Below are positions 37,705 to 49,238 of a stretch of 64,000 nucleotides of DNA, piece by piece; positions within the stretch are counted from its first letter, which is position 1; each line of letters begins with the position of its first letter. The stretch spans positions 2,790,001-2,854,000 of the forward strand of contig NZ_CP081848.1 of NCBI RefSeq assembly GCF_018982885.2, read 5' to 3'. The position numbers were made by a program, and so were the translations under genes. This DNA is from Polymorphobacter megasporae. GTDB lineage: Bacteria; Pseudomonadota; Alphaproteobacteria; Sphingomonadales; Sphingomonadaceae. The notes below the pieces were generated by a model. That model was not told where the DNA came from, did not search any database, and was given only the letters and a program-made list of their open reading frames with translations.

Positions 37705-37964
37705 AAGGCCTCTGATCAATGGGTTGTACCCATCATATACGATGCCGATGGCCGATTGGTTACCGGTCTGCGATGCGCCGATGCCGCATCGTGGCTGCTA
37801 AGTTCAAAATAAGTTCACACAAACGTCGATGATTATCGCTTTCCCCGGGGGGCTGAAATCGAAGCCATCGGTCGGCGGCCAACAATGAGAAAGAGCGTCG
37901 CCGGGGACGGATCCGGCGAATCGAGGCGACACCATATCCGACCGTGCAACGTGTAGGACAGGGC
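37705..37964. other. 260-bp intergenic region
   Basis: Non-coding stretch between the fadB-like stop and msrB start, both on the minus strand. It contains a short hairpin CGATGCG/CGCATCG (37771-37791). The msrB-msrA promoter should be here. No clear terminator for the fadB-like gene is seen. Confidence 0.5.
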
Positions 37965-40001
<2,037 letters not shown>

Positions 40002-40068
40002 GGCGCGGACGCTCCCCAAATGCCGCTGTTGCGGCGCAGCAATTGCCGGTATCCGGCGTTGAGTTATC

Positions 40069-41304
40069 ATGGCTAGTCAAACGATGCATTCACCGCAACC
40101 CGCCGCCGCCGCTCATCCGACCGTCGGCAGCATCGTCCTGCTCGGCGCGCTATCGGCGGTCGGCGCGCTGGCGATCGACATTTATTTGCCGAGCCTGCCC
40201 GCGATCGGGCTCGCGCTGCACGCGTCGCCGGCGGCGGTGGCGAACACCGTCGCGACCTATCTCGTCGGCATGGCGGCGGGACAGCTCCTGTGGGGGCCGC
40301 TGTCCGACCGCATGGGCCGCCGCCCGGTCCTGCTGATCGGCTTCGGCATCGCCGTCATCGCCGGGCTGTTCTGCGCCGCCGCACCGACGATCGGCTGGCT
40401 GACGATCGGGCGTTTCCTCCAGGCGCTCGGCAGCTGCACCGGCATGGTCGTCGGCCGCGCCGTCGTCCGCGACCGCTACAGCCACCAGGATTCGGCGCGA
40501 ATCTTCTCCTTCATCATGCTCGTGTTCGGCGTCGTGCCGCTCGTCGCGCCGTTGATCGGGGCGACGCTGATCACCTACGCGCCGTGGCGAGCGATCTTTT
40601 TCGTCCTCGCCGCTTTCGCCGCTGCGGTCTGGCTCGCGGTGTTCTTCCGCCTCGACGAAAGCCGGTCGGTCGCAACGGCGGAACAGGCGCGCGGCGAGAG
40701 CATCGTCATGTCATTCTTCGATCTCCTCCGCCAGCGGCGGCTGGTCGGATATCTGCTCGCCGCGGCGCTCAACGGCGCAACTTTGTTCACCTATATTGCC
40801 GCGGGTCCCGACCTATTCATTTCGACGTACGGCTTCACCCCGACGCAATTCGCGTGGCTGTTCGGGTTGAACGCTGTCGGCATCATCGGCGCGAGCCAGG
40901 TCAACCGCCTGCTGCTCGATCGCTTCGAATCCGACACGATCCTCGGGATGTCGAGTCTCGCGTGCGTCGTGTCGGGGGCGCTGCTGTGCGCCGCCGCCGT
41001 GCTGGGTCTCGGCGCGATGGTGATCGTCACCTTGTTGTTCGCGACGCTGACTGCGTACGGCTTCGTCCAATCGAATGCGAGCGCCGGCGCGCTGAGCGTC
41101 GATCCGTTACGCGCCGGCGCGACCTCGGCATTGATGGGGGCATCGGCGTTCGGCGTCGGCGCGCTCGCGGCGGCGATCTCGGGGACGCTCCACGACGGGA
41201 CGGCGGTGCCGATGGCGGCGGTGATGGCGGTTGGCCTCGCCGGAGCTGCGGCGGCGCTGTTCGGGCTGGCCTTGCCGCGCCGGGGCGAGCGCAGCGACGC
41301 ATGA
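40069..41304 (+). CDS. Bcr/CflA family multidrug efflux transporter (MFS)
   Basis: Inner-membrane drug/proton antiporter of 411 aa with twelve predicted helices. The antiporter signatures are the N-terminal [14 protein letters not shown], the loop 2-3 motif [14 protein letters not shown] and [10 protein letters not shown] in helix 5. Bcr/CflA relatives export bicyclomycin, sulfonamides or chloramphenicol; the substrate here is unknown. The end overlaps the next transporter gene by ATGA, so both are made from one message. Confidence 0.93.
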   Translation: MASQTMHSPQPAAAAHPTVGSIVLLGALSAVGALAIDIYLPSLPAIGLALHASPAAVANTVATYLVGMAAGQLLWGPLSDRMGRRPVLLIGFGIAVIAGLFCAAAPTIGWLTIGRFLQALGSCTGMVVGRAVVRDRYSHQDSARIFSFIMLVFGVVPLVAPLIGATLITYAPWRAIFFVLAAFAAAVWLAVFFRLDESRSVATAEQARGESIVMSFFDLLRQRRLVGYLLAAALNGATLFTYIAAGPDLFISTYGFTPTQFAWLFGLNAVGIIGASQVNRLLLDRFESDTILGMSSLACVVSGALLCAAAVLGLGAMVIVTLLFATLTAYGFVQSNASAGALSVDPLRAGATSALMGASAFGVGALAAAISGTLHDGTAVPMAAVMAVGLAGAAAALFGLALPRRGERSDA

Positions 41305-42197
41305 GCGATGCCCTGACCCCGCGCCACACGCTTCTCGCGCTCGGCGTCGTCGCGGTCTGGGGGACCAATTTCGTCGTCATCAAGCTCGCGCTCGGGCATC
41401 TGCCGCCGCTGCTGTTCGCGACGCTGCGCTTCACCTTCGCGGCGTTTCCCGGGGTCTTCCTGCTCCGGCGGCCAAAGGTGCCGCTCGGTCAGCTCGCGCT
41501 GTATGGCATCCTGATCGGGGTCGGGCAGTTCGGGCTGCTGTTCATCGCGATGAGCGGCCGCATCTCGCCGGGGCTCGCCAGCCTTGTCGTGCAAAGCCAG
41601 GTTTTCTTCACTATCGGCCTCGCCCTGCTTCTCACCGGCGAGCGGCTGCGCGCGGTCCAAGTGGTCGCGCTGGTTCTCGCCGCAGCGGGCATCGCAGTGA
41701 TCGGCGCGAATTCAGGCGGCACGACGACGGTCGCCGGCGTCGCGCTGGTTCTCGGTGCCGCGTTGGCGTGGGGCTGCGGGAACCTTGTCCAACGACGCGC
41801 GGTGGGCGTCGACATGCTCGCCTACGTCGTCTGGGCGAGCCTGTTCGCGGTGCCGCCGCTGTTCCTGCTGTCGCTGACGATCGAGGGCTGGCCGGCCATC
41901 GTCGCCGGGGTCGCCCGCGCCGACGCCACGACATGGGGCGCGATTGTCTGGCAGGCGATCGGCAACACGATGTTCGGCTACGGCGCGTGGGGCTTCCTGC
42001 TGACGCGCTATCCGGCCGCGACGGTCGCTCCATGGTCGATGCTCGTGCCGGTGTTCGGCATGGGCACCGCCGCATGGTGGCTCGCCGAGCCGCTGCCGCT
42101 GTGGAAGCTCGGCGCGGGCGCGCTCGTCCTCAGCGGCCTCGCGCTCAACCTGTTGTGGCCGCGCTTTACCCGGCTGTGGCTGACCGCCGAGCCTTAA
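41301..42197 (+). CDS. EamA/DMT family transporter
   Basis: Ten-helix inner-membrane transporter (298 aa) of the drug/metabolite superfamily, with two EamA halves starting at ALGVVAVWGTNFVVIKLAL and VALVLGAALAWGCGNLV. It is close in type to YdcZ/RhtA-like amino-acid or metabolite exporters. It is co-translated with the Bcr/CflA gene, and its stop overlaps the convergent GST gene within TTAA. Confidence 0.92.
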   Translation: MSDALTPRHTLLALGVVAVWGTNFVVIKLALGHLPPLLFATLRFTFAAFPGVFLLRRPKVPLGQLALYGILIGVGQFGLLFIAMSGRISPGLASLVVQSQVFFTIGLALLLTGERLRAVQVVALVLAAAGIAVIGANSGGTTTVAGVALVLGAALAWGCGNLVQRRAVGVDMLAYVVWASLFAVPPLFLLSLTIEGWPAIVAGVARADATTWGAIVWQAIGNTMFGYGAWGFLLTRYPAATVAPWSMLVPVFGMGTAAWWLAEPLPLWKLGAGALVLSGLALNLLWPRFTRLWLTAEP

Positions 42198-42826
42198 GCC
42201 GGGAGCGTCAGGGCGTACGGTCCGCCGCGCTCGAGCGCCGCGCGCCATGCCGGGCGCGCCTGGATGCGCTTGGCGTAGTCGAGGATACGCGGGAAATCGG
42301 CGATCGGCCCGCGCGTCGCGGCGATCTCGGCGACGAACGACATCATGATGTCGGCCCCCGACAACGCATTGCCGACGAGCCAATCGTTGTCACCGAGCTC
42401 GGCATCGAAGAAGGCGAGGTGGCTCGCGACCTGCTCGTCGATCCGCGGCTTCAATGGCGCGGCGGCGTTGCCGAGCCGCCCGGTGTACAGTGCGAGCATG
42501 AACGGCAGCATCGCCGATCCCTCGGCGAAGTGGAGCCATTCGAGATAGGCTTCATGGAGCGGCGTCCCCGGCGCTGGGGCGAGCGCGCCATTGCCGTAGG
42601 TGCGGATCAGATAGTCGGTGACCGCGCCCGACTCGGCGACCTTGAGGTCACCGTCCTCGATCACCGGCGACTTGCCGAGCGGATGCACCGCCTTCAGCTC
42701 GGGCGGGGCGAGGTTGGTCGTCGTGTCGCGCATGTAGAATTTGATGTCGTAGCCGGTGCCGAGCTCCTCTAGCAGCCAGAGGATGCGCTGCGACCGCGAA
42801 TTGTTGAGGTGGTGGACGGTGATCAT
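42194..42826 (-). CDS. Glutathione S-transferase
   Basis: Cytosolic GST of 210 aa. The N-terminal thioredoxin-fold domain has MITVHHLNNSRSQRILWLLEE, with Ser at the glutathione-activating position, and KSPVIEDGDLKVAESGAVTDYL, the glutathione gamma-glutamyl site. The C-terminal helical domain includes WLVGNALSGADIMMSF, the conserved N-capping/hydrophobic staple Asp region. Likely detoxification; substrate unknown. ATG 42826 has GGAG upstream and is divergent from arfB. Confidence 0.94.
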   Translation of the reverse strand: MITVHHLNNSRSQRILWLLEELGTGYDIKFYMRDTTTNLAPPELKAVHPLGKSPVIEDGDLKVAESGAVTDYLIRTYGNGALAPAPGTPLHEAYLEWLHFAEGSAMLPFMLALYTGRLGNAAAPLKPRIDEQVASHLAFFDAELGDNDWLVGNALSGADIMMSFVAEIAATRGPIADFPRILDYAKRIQARPAWRAALERGGPYALTLPA

Positions 42827-42875
42827 GCGCAAGGGCTCCGGTGACGCTGGACGGCGGATAGGGTAGGGCGTCGGC

Positions 42876-43298
42876 ATGATCCCCGTCACCCCCGAAATCG
42901 CGCTCGACGACGACGAGATCGACGAAAGCTTCATCCGCGCGAGCGGGCCCGGGGGGCAGAACGTCAACAAAGTCAGCTCGGCGGTGCAGATCCGCTTCGA
43001 TGTCCGGCGGTCGCGCAACCTCCCCGATGCGGTGGCGGTGCGGCTGATGAAGCTCGCCGGGAGCCGGATGACACAGGATGGGGTGCTCGTGCTGACAGCG
43101 CAGCGCTTCCGCGAACAGGAGCGCAACCGCGCCGACGCCCGTGCGCGTCTGGTGGCGCTGATCGCCGCCGCCGCCGTCGCACCGGTCAAGCGCCGCGCGT
43201 CGCGACCGACCGCGGGGTCGAAGGAACGGCGGCTGGAGGGCAAGAGCGTGCGGTCGGGGATCAAGGCGGCGCGCGGTCGGGTGCATCGCGACGATTAG
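42876..43298 (+). CDS. arfB: Alternative ribosome-rescue factor ArfB (YaeJ)
   Basis: Codon-independent peptidyl-tRNA hydrolase that frees stalled ribosomes lacking a stop codon. The catalytic GGQ is in RASGPGGQNVNKVSSAVQ, and the basic C-terminal tail (KRRASRPTAGSKERRLEGK) that enters the empty mRNA channel is present. At 140 aa it is the normal family length. Confidence 0.96.
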   Translation: MIPVTPEIALDDDEIDESFIRASGPGGQNVNKVSSAVQIRFDVRRSRNLPDAVAVRLMKLAGSRMTQDGVLVLTAQRFREQERNRADARARLVALIAAAAVAPVKRRASRPTAGSKERRLEGKSVRSGIKAARGRVHRDD

Positions 43299-43401
43299 CT
43301 TTCGGCTCCGGAATGAACTATTTCATTGCATGTCCGTTGAGCGGGCGCGGGCCGGACCGGAAGGTTGGGCCGCTCGAGTTCCAACCGCAGAGGAAATCAT
43401 C

Positions 43402-43782
43402 ATGGCCATCAACAGCGATACGGTCGAAGGCACGCTGAACGAGTTCGGCGGCAAGGCCAAGGGCGCGGTCGGCAGCGCGTTCGGCGACACCAAGACCCAG
43501 GCCGAGGGTGCCTTCGACGAGACCAAGGGCAAGGCGCAGGAAGCTTTTGGCGAAGCCAAGGCGAAGGTCCAGGACGCGTACGGCAAGGCCAAGGACGCGG
43601 TCAACGATTGGGCCGACAACGCGCCTGACTATGTCCAGAAGGCGAAAGAGACCGGCCGTCAGTATGCCGAAAAGGGCAGCGAAGCCGTCCGCAACACCGT
43701 CCAGGAGCAGCCGATCGCTACGCTGGTCGGTGGCATCGCCGTCGGCGTCCTGATCGGCTGGCTGGTCAGCAGCCGCCGCTAA
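43402..43782 (+). CDS. CsbD-like/DUF883-type membrane-anchored stress protein
   Basis: A 126-residue highly charged, repetitive helical protein. The N-terminal half resembles CsbD (DTVEGTLNEFGGKAKGAVG) and continues with KGKAQEAFGEAKAKVQ repeats; the C-terminal VQEQPIATLVGGIAVGVLIGWLVSSRR is the DUF883/ElaB type of single membrane anchor. ATG 43402 has GAGGAAA upstream. Related proteins are induced by envelope or general stress. A strong terminator follows. Confidence 0.88.
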   Translation: MAINSDTVEGTLNEFGGKAKGAVGSAFGDTKTQAEGAFDETKGKAQEAFGEAKAKVQDAYGKAKDAVNDWADNAPDYVQKAKETGRQYAEKGSEAVRNTVQEQPIATLVGGIAVGVLIGWLVSSRR

Positions 43783-43803
43783 TCGCGCATCACGCGAAAC
43801 GTG

Positions 43804-43835
43804 AAGGGCCGGGTCAGCGATGACCCGGCCCTTTT
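43804..43835. terminator. Bidirectional intrinsic terminator
   Basis: Perfect 13-bp stem AAGGGCCGGGTCA/TGACCCGGCCCTT with a GCGA loop, followed by TTTT on the plus strand. The A-rich start makes it usable in the other direction too. It lies between the convergent CsbD-like and DUF3597 genes and serves both. Confidence 0.93.
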
Positions 43836-43855
43836 CGTATTCGCCCGATACCAGA

Positions 43856-44254
43856 TCAGTCGCGCATGCTCGCCGGCACCTTGCCGCCATTTTCGGCGAG
43901 CTCGCTCATCACCGCCTTGTGCAGCGCGATGTTTTCCTCGGCCGAGCCGTCGGCACCGGCATGGACGTTGAGTTCCTGCGCGAGGCCCTTGCGCGCGTCG
44001 AGGCTCGAATCGAGGTCGAGCAGCTTGAGCAGGTCGACGATCGACGTCTGCCAGTTTCCGCCGTTACCGTGGGACGCCATTTCGGTCAGCACCGCTTCGA
44101 CATCGACGGGTGCAGCGGCAGGCGCGACGGTCGCCGCCGCAGGTGCGGTCGCCGGTGCAGCGGTCGGTGCTGCGGTGGCCGGAGCAGCGGCAGCCGGGGC
44201 AGCAGCGGCGGGGTGGTGGAAAATCTTGTCCATGATCCGTCCGAACAAACTCAT
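43856..44254 (-). CDS. DUF3597 domain protein
   Basis: A 132-residue protein: a short N-terminal MSLFGRIMDKIFHH, an Ala/Pro-rich linker (about 15-48), then the DUF3597 domain (VDVEAVLTEMASHGNGGNWQ to KVPASMRD). The domain is a small helical module resembling those of LysM-linked stress proteins; function unknown. It is convergent with the CsbD-like gene, sharing its terminator. Confidence 0.9.
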   Translation of the reverse strand: MSLFGRIMDKIFHHPAAAAPAAAAPATAAPTAAPATAPAAATVAPAAAPVDVEAVLTEMASHGNGGNWQTSIVDLLKLLDLDSSLDARKGLAQELNVHAGADGSAEENIALHKAVMSELAENGGKVPASMRD

Positions 44255-44421
44255 CTCGATCTCCTTGTGGGGCCGTGGTGGCGAGAGCCGAACGCGGCCA
44301 AGCGGTGCCGGGTCCGTCGCACGACCCCCTGCGTCTGCCTGTCGGACCCTATCGCACCCGCGTGACGGTTGCGCTAAGGGCGGTGCTTCGAAGCTGATGG
44401 TACCGATGATCCCGACATTTC

Positions 44422-47400
44422 ATGGTTGAGCGCGCGATCTTCCACGACCCGACCGGGCGGCGCGGGCGGCGCTTTGGGGTCGCGCTCGTCGCCTTCGTCC
44501 TGCTCATCATTGCGGCGCTGGGGCTGTTCATCGCCTCGATCGTCTCCGCCACTGCCGGCGCGCCATTGCCGTTCACCGTCGAACGCCCGCCGGTCCGCGA
44601 CCTCGGTCAACTTGCGCACGACACCCGGCGCGACGCTGGGCGGGTGCTTCGGCGCGCGTCGTGGCTAGCGAAGGCGGGACCGAATACCGCCGCGCCGCTC
44701 GCGGTCGGGTTTCACGCTCCGTGGGACGATGCCAGCGCCGCGTCGCTCGTCCGGCATATCGGCGATCTCGACTGGCTCGTCCCGGCGTGGGTGTCGGTCA
44801 CCGGGCCCGACCACCGCATCACGCGCTTTCCCGATCTGCGCGGCCGCGCGATAATCGCTGCGGCCCCGTCGAAGCCGAAGATCCTGCCGATGGTCCAGAA
44901 TGCGCTGCAGGGCGAATGGGACGGTCCCGGCATGGCACGGCTGCTTGCCTCGCCGGTGCAGCGCAAGGCGTTGCTCGATAATCTCGAACAGGGCTTCATC
45001 GTCGAGAAGGTCGACGGCATTTTCTTCGACTTCGAAAACCTGCCCGAGTCGGCGCAGCGCGATTATATCGCCTTCCTCAAGGAAGCCCGGGTTCGCTGCG
45101 CGCGGCATGGCTGGCGGCTGGCGATCGCGGTTCCGGTCGGCAACCCCGAGTGGAACCTCAAGGTCTATGCCGCGATCGTCGACCGCATGTTCCTTATGGC
45201 GTACGACGAGCACGACCCCGACGGCGATCCGGGTCCGATCGCGTCGCAGCCGTGGTTCGTCGAAACGATCCGCCACGACCTGCGCGGACTGCCTCCGGGC
45301 AAGGTCGTCGTCGCGCTCGGCAGCTACGCGTATGACTGGAGCAAGCCGGGCAGCGCCGATGCGACCTCGGTCGAGCAGGCGTTGCTCAACGCGCACGAAT
45401 CAAGCGTCATGCCGCGGTTCGACGCCGCGAGCGGCAACGTTACCTACGCCTACGGCAGCGGCGGCGAGACGCATCAGGTGTGGATGCTCGATGCCGCGAG
45501 CGTTCATAACCAGTTGATGGCGGTGCGCGCGTTGGGCGTGAATGCCTTCGCATTATGGCGGCTCGGCACCGAAGACCCGTCGGTGTGGCGGATCTTCGGG
45601 CGCGGCCATCCGGGGCCGGTCTCACCCGCCGCGATCGAGGCGATGCCCGCCGGTATCAACGTCGACATCGAGGGTAGCGGCGAAATCCTCCACGTCGGCG
45701 CGACCCCGGTCGCCGGCCAGCGCGAGGTGACGGTCGATCCGCGCGGGCTGATCGTCGACACGCGCTTCATCCGCCTGCCGACGCCGTACGCGATCGAGCG
45801 CGCTGGCTACCGTCCCGGGCTCGTCGCGCTGACCTTCGACGATGGCCCCGACCCGAACTGGACGCCAAAGATCCTCGACGTGCTCAAGGCGAAGAACGTC
45901 CCCGCGACCTTCTTCGTCATCGGTGAGAACGCGCTGCCCGAGCGTGCGCTGCTCCGCCGCGAACTCGCCGAGGGGCACGAGATCGGCAACCACACCTACA
46001 CTCATCCCAACCTCGGCACCGCGAGCGACCGGACGACGCGGCTCGAACTAAACGCCAACCAGCGGCTGTTCCAGGCGTTCACCGGGCGCTCGCTGCGCCT
46101 GTTCCGCGCGCCGTACTTCGGCGACGCCGAGCCGACCACGGCGGACGAAATTGATCCGGTCACCGTCGCGCAGAAGCTTGGCTATCTGACCGTCGGCCTC
46201 CACGTCGATCCGGGCGACTGGCGGCGTCCGGGCGTCGATGCGATCGTCCAGTCAACGATCGAAGGCGTCGAGGATTCGACCGAAGACCGCAGCGGCAACG
46301 TCGTCCTGCTCCACGACGCGGGCGGCGACCGCGCGCAGACCGTCGCGGCGCTCCCGCAGCTCATCGATATCCTCCGCGCGCGCGGCTACCGCTTCGTACC
46401 GGTGTCGCAGCTGATCGGCTTGACGTCGGCGCAGGTCATGCCTGCGCTCAATGCCGACGACCTGGCCGCGTCGCAGACCGACCTCGCGCTGTTCGACATT
46501 CTCGGCTTCAGCATCCTCGCGCTAAAATGGATGTTCGGGATCGCGATCACGCTCGGCATCGGGCGCGCGCTGACGCTGTCGGCGCTGGCGTTATGGCAGG
46601 CGCGGCTCGAGGCGGCGATCGTCCGTCCGCCGATCGACCCCGACCGCTTCGTCTCGGTCCTGATCCCCGCGTTCAACGAGGCGCGGGTGATCGAGGCCTC
46701 GGTCCGCCGCGTCCTCGCCAGTCGCGACGTCCGGCTCGAAGTCATCGTCCTCGACGACGGGTCGAAGGATGCGACGAGCGCGATCGTCACCGCCGCCTTC
46801 GCCGACGATCCCCGCGTGCGGCTGCTGACTCTGGTCAACGGCGGCAAGGCGAGCGCGCTCAATCACGGCCTCGGGCTCGCCACCGGCGACATCGTCGTCG
46901 CGCTCGACGCCGATACCCAGTTCGAACCTGACACGATCGCGCGGCTCGCGCGCTGGTTCGTCGATCCCGCGATCGGCGCGGTCGCGGGCAACGCCAAGGT
47001 CGGCAACCGCGTCAACCTCGTCACGCGCTGGCAGGCGCTCGAATATATCACCGCGCAGAACCTCGAACGCCGTGCGCTGGCGCGGCTCGATGCGATGACC
47101 GTCGTCCCCGGTGCAGTCGGAGCATGGCGCGCGAGCACGATCCGCGCGGTCGGCGGCTACCCGGCCGACACGCTCGCTGAGGACCAGGACCTGACGATCG
47201 CGATCCAGCGCGCTGGCTGGAAGGTGATGTACGATCAGGATGCGATCGCGTGGACCGAGGCGCCCGAAAGCTTCGCCGCGCTCGCCCGGCAGCGCTACCG
47301 CTGGGCATTCGGCACGCTCCAGTGCCTGTGGAAGCACCGCGGCATCTTCGTCACCGGCAAGCCGCGCGGGCTGGCGCGGATCGGCCTGCCGCAGGCGATC

Positions 47401-47772
47401 GTGTTCCAAGTTGTCTTCGCCGCGATCTCGCCGCTGATCGACCTCGCGCTGCTCGCGAGCATCGTCGCGACCTATCTATCGGTCGAGGCGCACGGCTGGG
47501 CGGCGACGCAGAGCGACGTCGCGCGGATGGGTCTGTTCTGGCTCGCGTTCGGCGCGATCGACATTCTCGCCGGGGTCGTCGCCTTCGGGCTCGAGGCGAA
47601 CGAGCGCTGGCGGCTATTGTGGCTGATGCTGCCGCAGCGCTTCGGCTACCGCCAGATCATGTACTACGTCGTCATCCGCGCGCTGACCGCGGCGCTGCGC
47701 GGGCCGAGCGTGGGATGGGGCAAGCTCGAGCGCTCGGGCCGCGTCGACGAGCGGGTCAAGCCGGCGGAGTAG
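44422..47772 (+). CDS. Three-domain GH18-like/NodB polysaccharide deacetylase/GT2 glycosyltransferase
   Basis: A 1116-residue membrane protein joining three enzyme domains. After one N-terminal helix (about 18-42), a GH18-like domain (about 75-400) keeps the acid of DGIFFDFENLP. A NodB deacetylase follows (about 470-690) with FDDGPDPNWTPKIL, metal His in NHTYTHPN and RAPYFGD. Then come membrane helices and a processive family-2 glycosyltransferase with DDGSKD, DADTQFEPD, EDQDLTIA and RQRYRWAFG, ending in further helices. The arrangement suggests synthesis of a beta-linked amino-sugar polymer in the cytosol coupled to its deacetylation and trimming outside. It is followed, 131 bases on, by the ExoY-like gene. 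Confidence 0.93.
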   Translation: MVERAIFHDPTGRRGRRFGVALVAFVLLIIAALGLFIASIVSATAGAPLPFTVERPPVRDLGQLAHDTRRDAGRVLRRASWLAKAGPNTAAPLAVGFHAPWDDASAASLVRHIGDLDWLVPAWVSVTGPDHRITRFPDLRGRAIIAAAPSKPKILPMVQNALQGEWDGPGMARLLASPVQRKALLDNLEQGFIVEKVDGIFFDFENLPESAQRDYIAFLKEARVRCARHGWRLAIAVPVGNPEWNLKVYAAIVDRMFLMAYDEHDPDGDPGPIASQPWFVETIRHDLRGLPPGKVVVALGSYAYDWSKPGSADATSVEQALLNAHESSVMPRFDAASGNVTYAYGSGGETHQVWMLDAASVHNQLMAVRALGVNAFALWRLGTEDPSVWRIFGRGHPGPVSPAAIEAMPAGINVDIEGSGEILHVGATPVAGQREVTVDPRGLIVDTRFIRLPTPYAIERAGYRPGLVALTFDDGPDPNWTPKILDVLKAKNVPATFFVIGENALPERALLRRELAEGHEIGNHTYTHPNLGTASDRTTRLELNANQRLFQAFTGRSLRLFRAPYFGDAEPTTADEIDPVTVAQKLGYLTVGLHVDPGDWRRPGVDAIVQSTIEGVEDSTEDRSGNVVLLHDAGGDRAQTVAALPQLIDILRARGYRFVPVSQLIGLTSAQVMPALNADDLAASQTDLALFDILGFSILALKWMFGIAITLGIGRALTLSALALWQARLEAAIVRPPIDPDRFVSVLIPAFNEARVIEASVRRVLASRDVRLEVIVLDDGSKDATSAIVTAAFADDPRVRLLTLVNGGKASALNHGLGLATGDIVVALDADTQFEPDTIARLARWFVDPAIGAVAGNAKVGNRVNLVTRWQALEYITAQNLERRALARLDAMTVVPGAVGAWRASTIRAVGGYPADTLAEDQDLTIAIQRAGWKVMYDQDAIAWTEAPESFAALARQRYRWAFGTLQCLWKHRGIFVTGKPRGLARIGLPQAIVFQVVFAAISPLIDLALLASIVATYLSVEAHGWAATQSDVARMGLFWLAFGAIDILAGVVAFGLEANERWRLLWLMLPQRFGYRQIMYYVVIRALTAALRGPSVGWGKLERSGRVDERVKPAE

Positions 47773-47903
47773 GGGCCAGCACCGGCGGCTCGAAAATTCG
47801 CGCCATCGATCCAGCAGCGCCCTCGTTAACAGCCGTAATCAATTGCTGGACCCGGCCACCCGGCAAGTCCATCGTCCTGCTACTATCGTTCGGGGGGAAT
47901 GGC

Positions 47904-49238
47904 ATGCAGATAGGTATCGGTCCGTCGGTAGGACATTCCGAGAACGGGATGCCCCGCGGCGATATGGAAGCGTGCCTGCAGACCGCCGCGACGCTCGACG
48001 AGATCATCGTCTTTCGGTCGACCGGCCCGTGGTCGAAGCGCTGGCTCAGCTCGACCCCGCCCTACCCGTCGAAGAATTTCCACGTGAAGGGAAAAAGCTC
48101 GGACTGGGGCCCGCAGGCGGGGTTCGTCCCGCACCTCGGCATCTACAGCAAGGTCGGCAACAACGCGGGCAAGGCCGAAGCCGGGACCAAGCTCAATAAC
48201 GACGGCATCAAGTCGGGCTTTGCCGACAAGGCACAGCTCAGCCTGACCCGCGCCGAGATTCAGATGCAGCTGAGCGAAACGTGTGAATCGCCGCCCCGAA
48301 CCGCGGTCTTCGAAATCAAGGAATTTCCCGAGGAAGGGATCATCCTGCTCGGCTGTTTCCGCAGCGGTGATCGGATGCGGTTCAATTTCATCGGCCGCAA
48401 GAAGTCCGGCCGGAACCAGTACGATATCATGCTGCCGCCCGCCGGGCCGATCTGGGGTCATTGGGATACGCTCGTCGACCGGATGAAGACCGGCAAACTC
48501 GACGCCGCGATGATCGCCAAGCTCGAGCCGCTCGAAGTCATGGTGTCGGCCGAAGTCGGTGCCGGCAACCGAGCGATGACCGGCGACTACGACCTGATGG
48601 CGATTTGCCCGCGGTGGGGCGATTACATGGCGCGAAGCTCGGTCGAAATCTCGAAGGACGCGATCGTTCTCGCCAAGCCGGTCCCGGGTCACACGCCGCA
48701 TGGGCTGGTCTACAAGCCGGGCGCGGCGCTCGACAAGGTTCTCGACATGCGACTGCACACCGGCCAGATCGCCAAGATCAAGGAACAGGCGAAGCTGCCG
48801 GTCGACGGCAAGACGGGGGTCGCCTTCCAGGAACACGGCGACATGGGCAACCTTACGCCGCGCATCCTGCGTGCGATCAATGCCCTCAACATCGACATGG
48901 GTGCAATCGGCCCGAACGCCGCGCTGCGACGGGTCCACCACAATGCCGAATCACATCGCCACGGTGCGTTCGGCGCACTGACCCGCCGCGACATGGATGG
49001 CGGCGAGGGCTTTCCGCTCACCGCGTTCCACCCGCCGAGCGCGCTCGCCGACCTCAAACCCGATCCGGCGGAACCCGGCAAGGTTCGCATCAGCCCGCTA
49101 CGCAAATATGGCTCGGTTTGCACGATCGAGCGGATGGCCGAATTCAAGACCTATGCTGCCGACGTCCATGCCGCCGGCTTCTTCGTCCCGAAGCACTGGG
49201 CGTGGCAGATGTCGATCCGTAATACCGGGCTCGCCTAG
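47904..49238 (+). CDS. ExoY/CyaA/edema-factor-like nucleotidyl cyclase
   Basis: A 444-aa protein resembling class II (toxin-type) nucleotidyl cyclases. HVKGKSSDWGPQAGFVP (60-76) closely matches ExoY; K57 and K64 have the seven-residue spacing of ExoY K81/K88 and CyaA K58/K65. MTGDYDLMAICP (225-236) supplies D228 and D230, matching ExoY D212/D214. HGDMGNLTPRILRAINALN (311-329) matches the ExoY DMARGNITPR segment, and H346 in RRVHHN corresponds to ExoY H291. The Asn six residues after that His is Arg352 in an ungapped alignment. There is no signal peptide or other toxin domain. ATG 47904 has GGGGGGAA upstream. Known relatives need a eukaryotic activator (calmodulin or actin). The stop overlaps the convergent gene within CTAG. 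Confidence 0.88.
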   Translation: MQIGIGPSVGHSENGMPRGDMEACLQTAATLDEIIVFRSTGPWSKRWLSSTPPYPSKNFHVKGKSSDWGPQAGFVPHLGIYSKVGNNAGKAEAGTKLNNDGIKSGFADKAQLSLTRAEIQMQLSETCESPPRTAVFEIKEFPEEGIILLGCFRSGDRMRFNFIGRKKSGRNQYDIMLPPAGPIWGHWDTLVDRMKTGKLDAAMIAKLEPLEVMVSAEVGAGNRAMTGDYDLMAICPRWGDYMARSSVEISKDAIVLAKPVPGHTPHGLVYKPGAALDKVLDMRLHTGQIAKIKEQAKLPVDGKTGVAFQEHGDMGNLTPRILRAINALNIDMGAIGPNAALRRVHHNAESHRHGAFGALTRRDMDGGEGFPLTAFHPPSALADLKPDPAEPGKVRISPLRKYGSVCTIERMAEFKTYAADVHAAGFFVPKHWAWQMSIRNTGLA

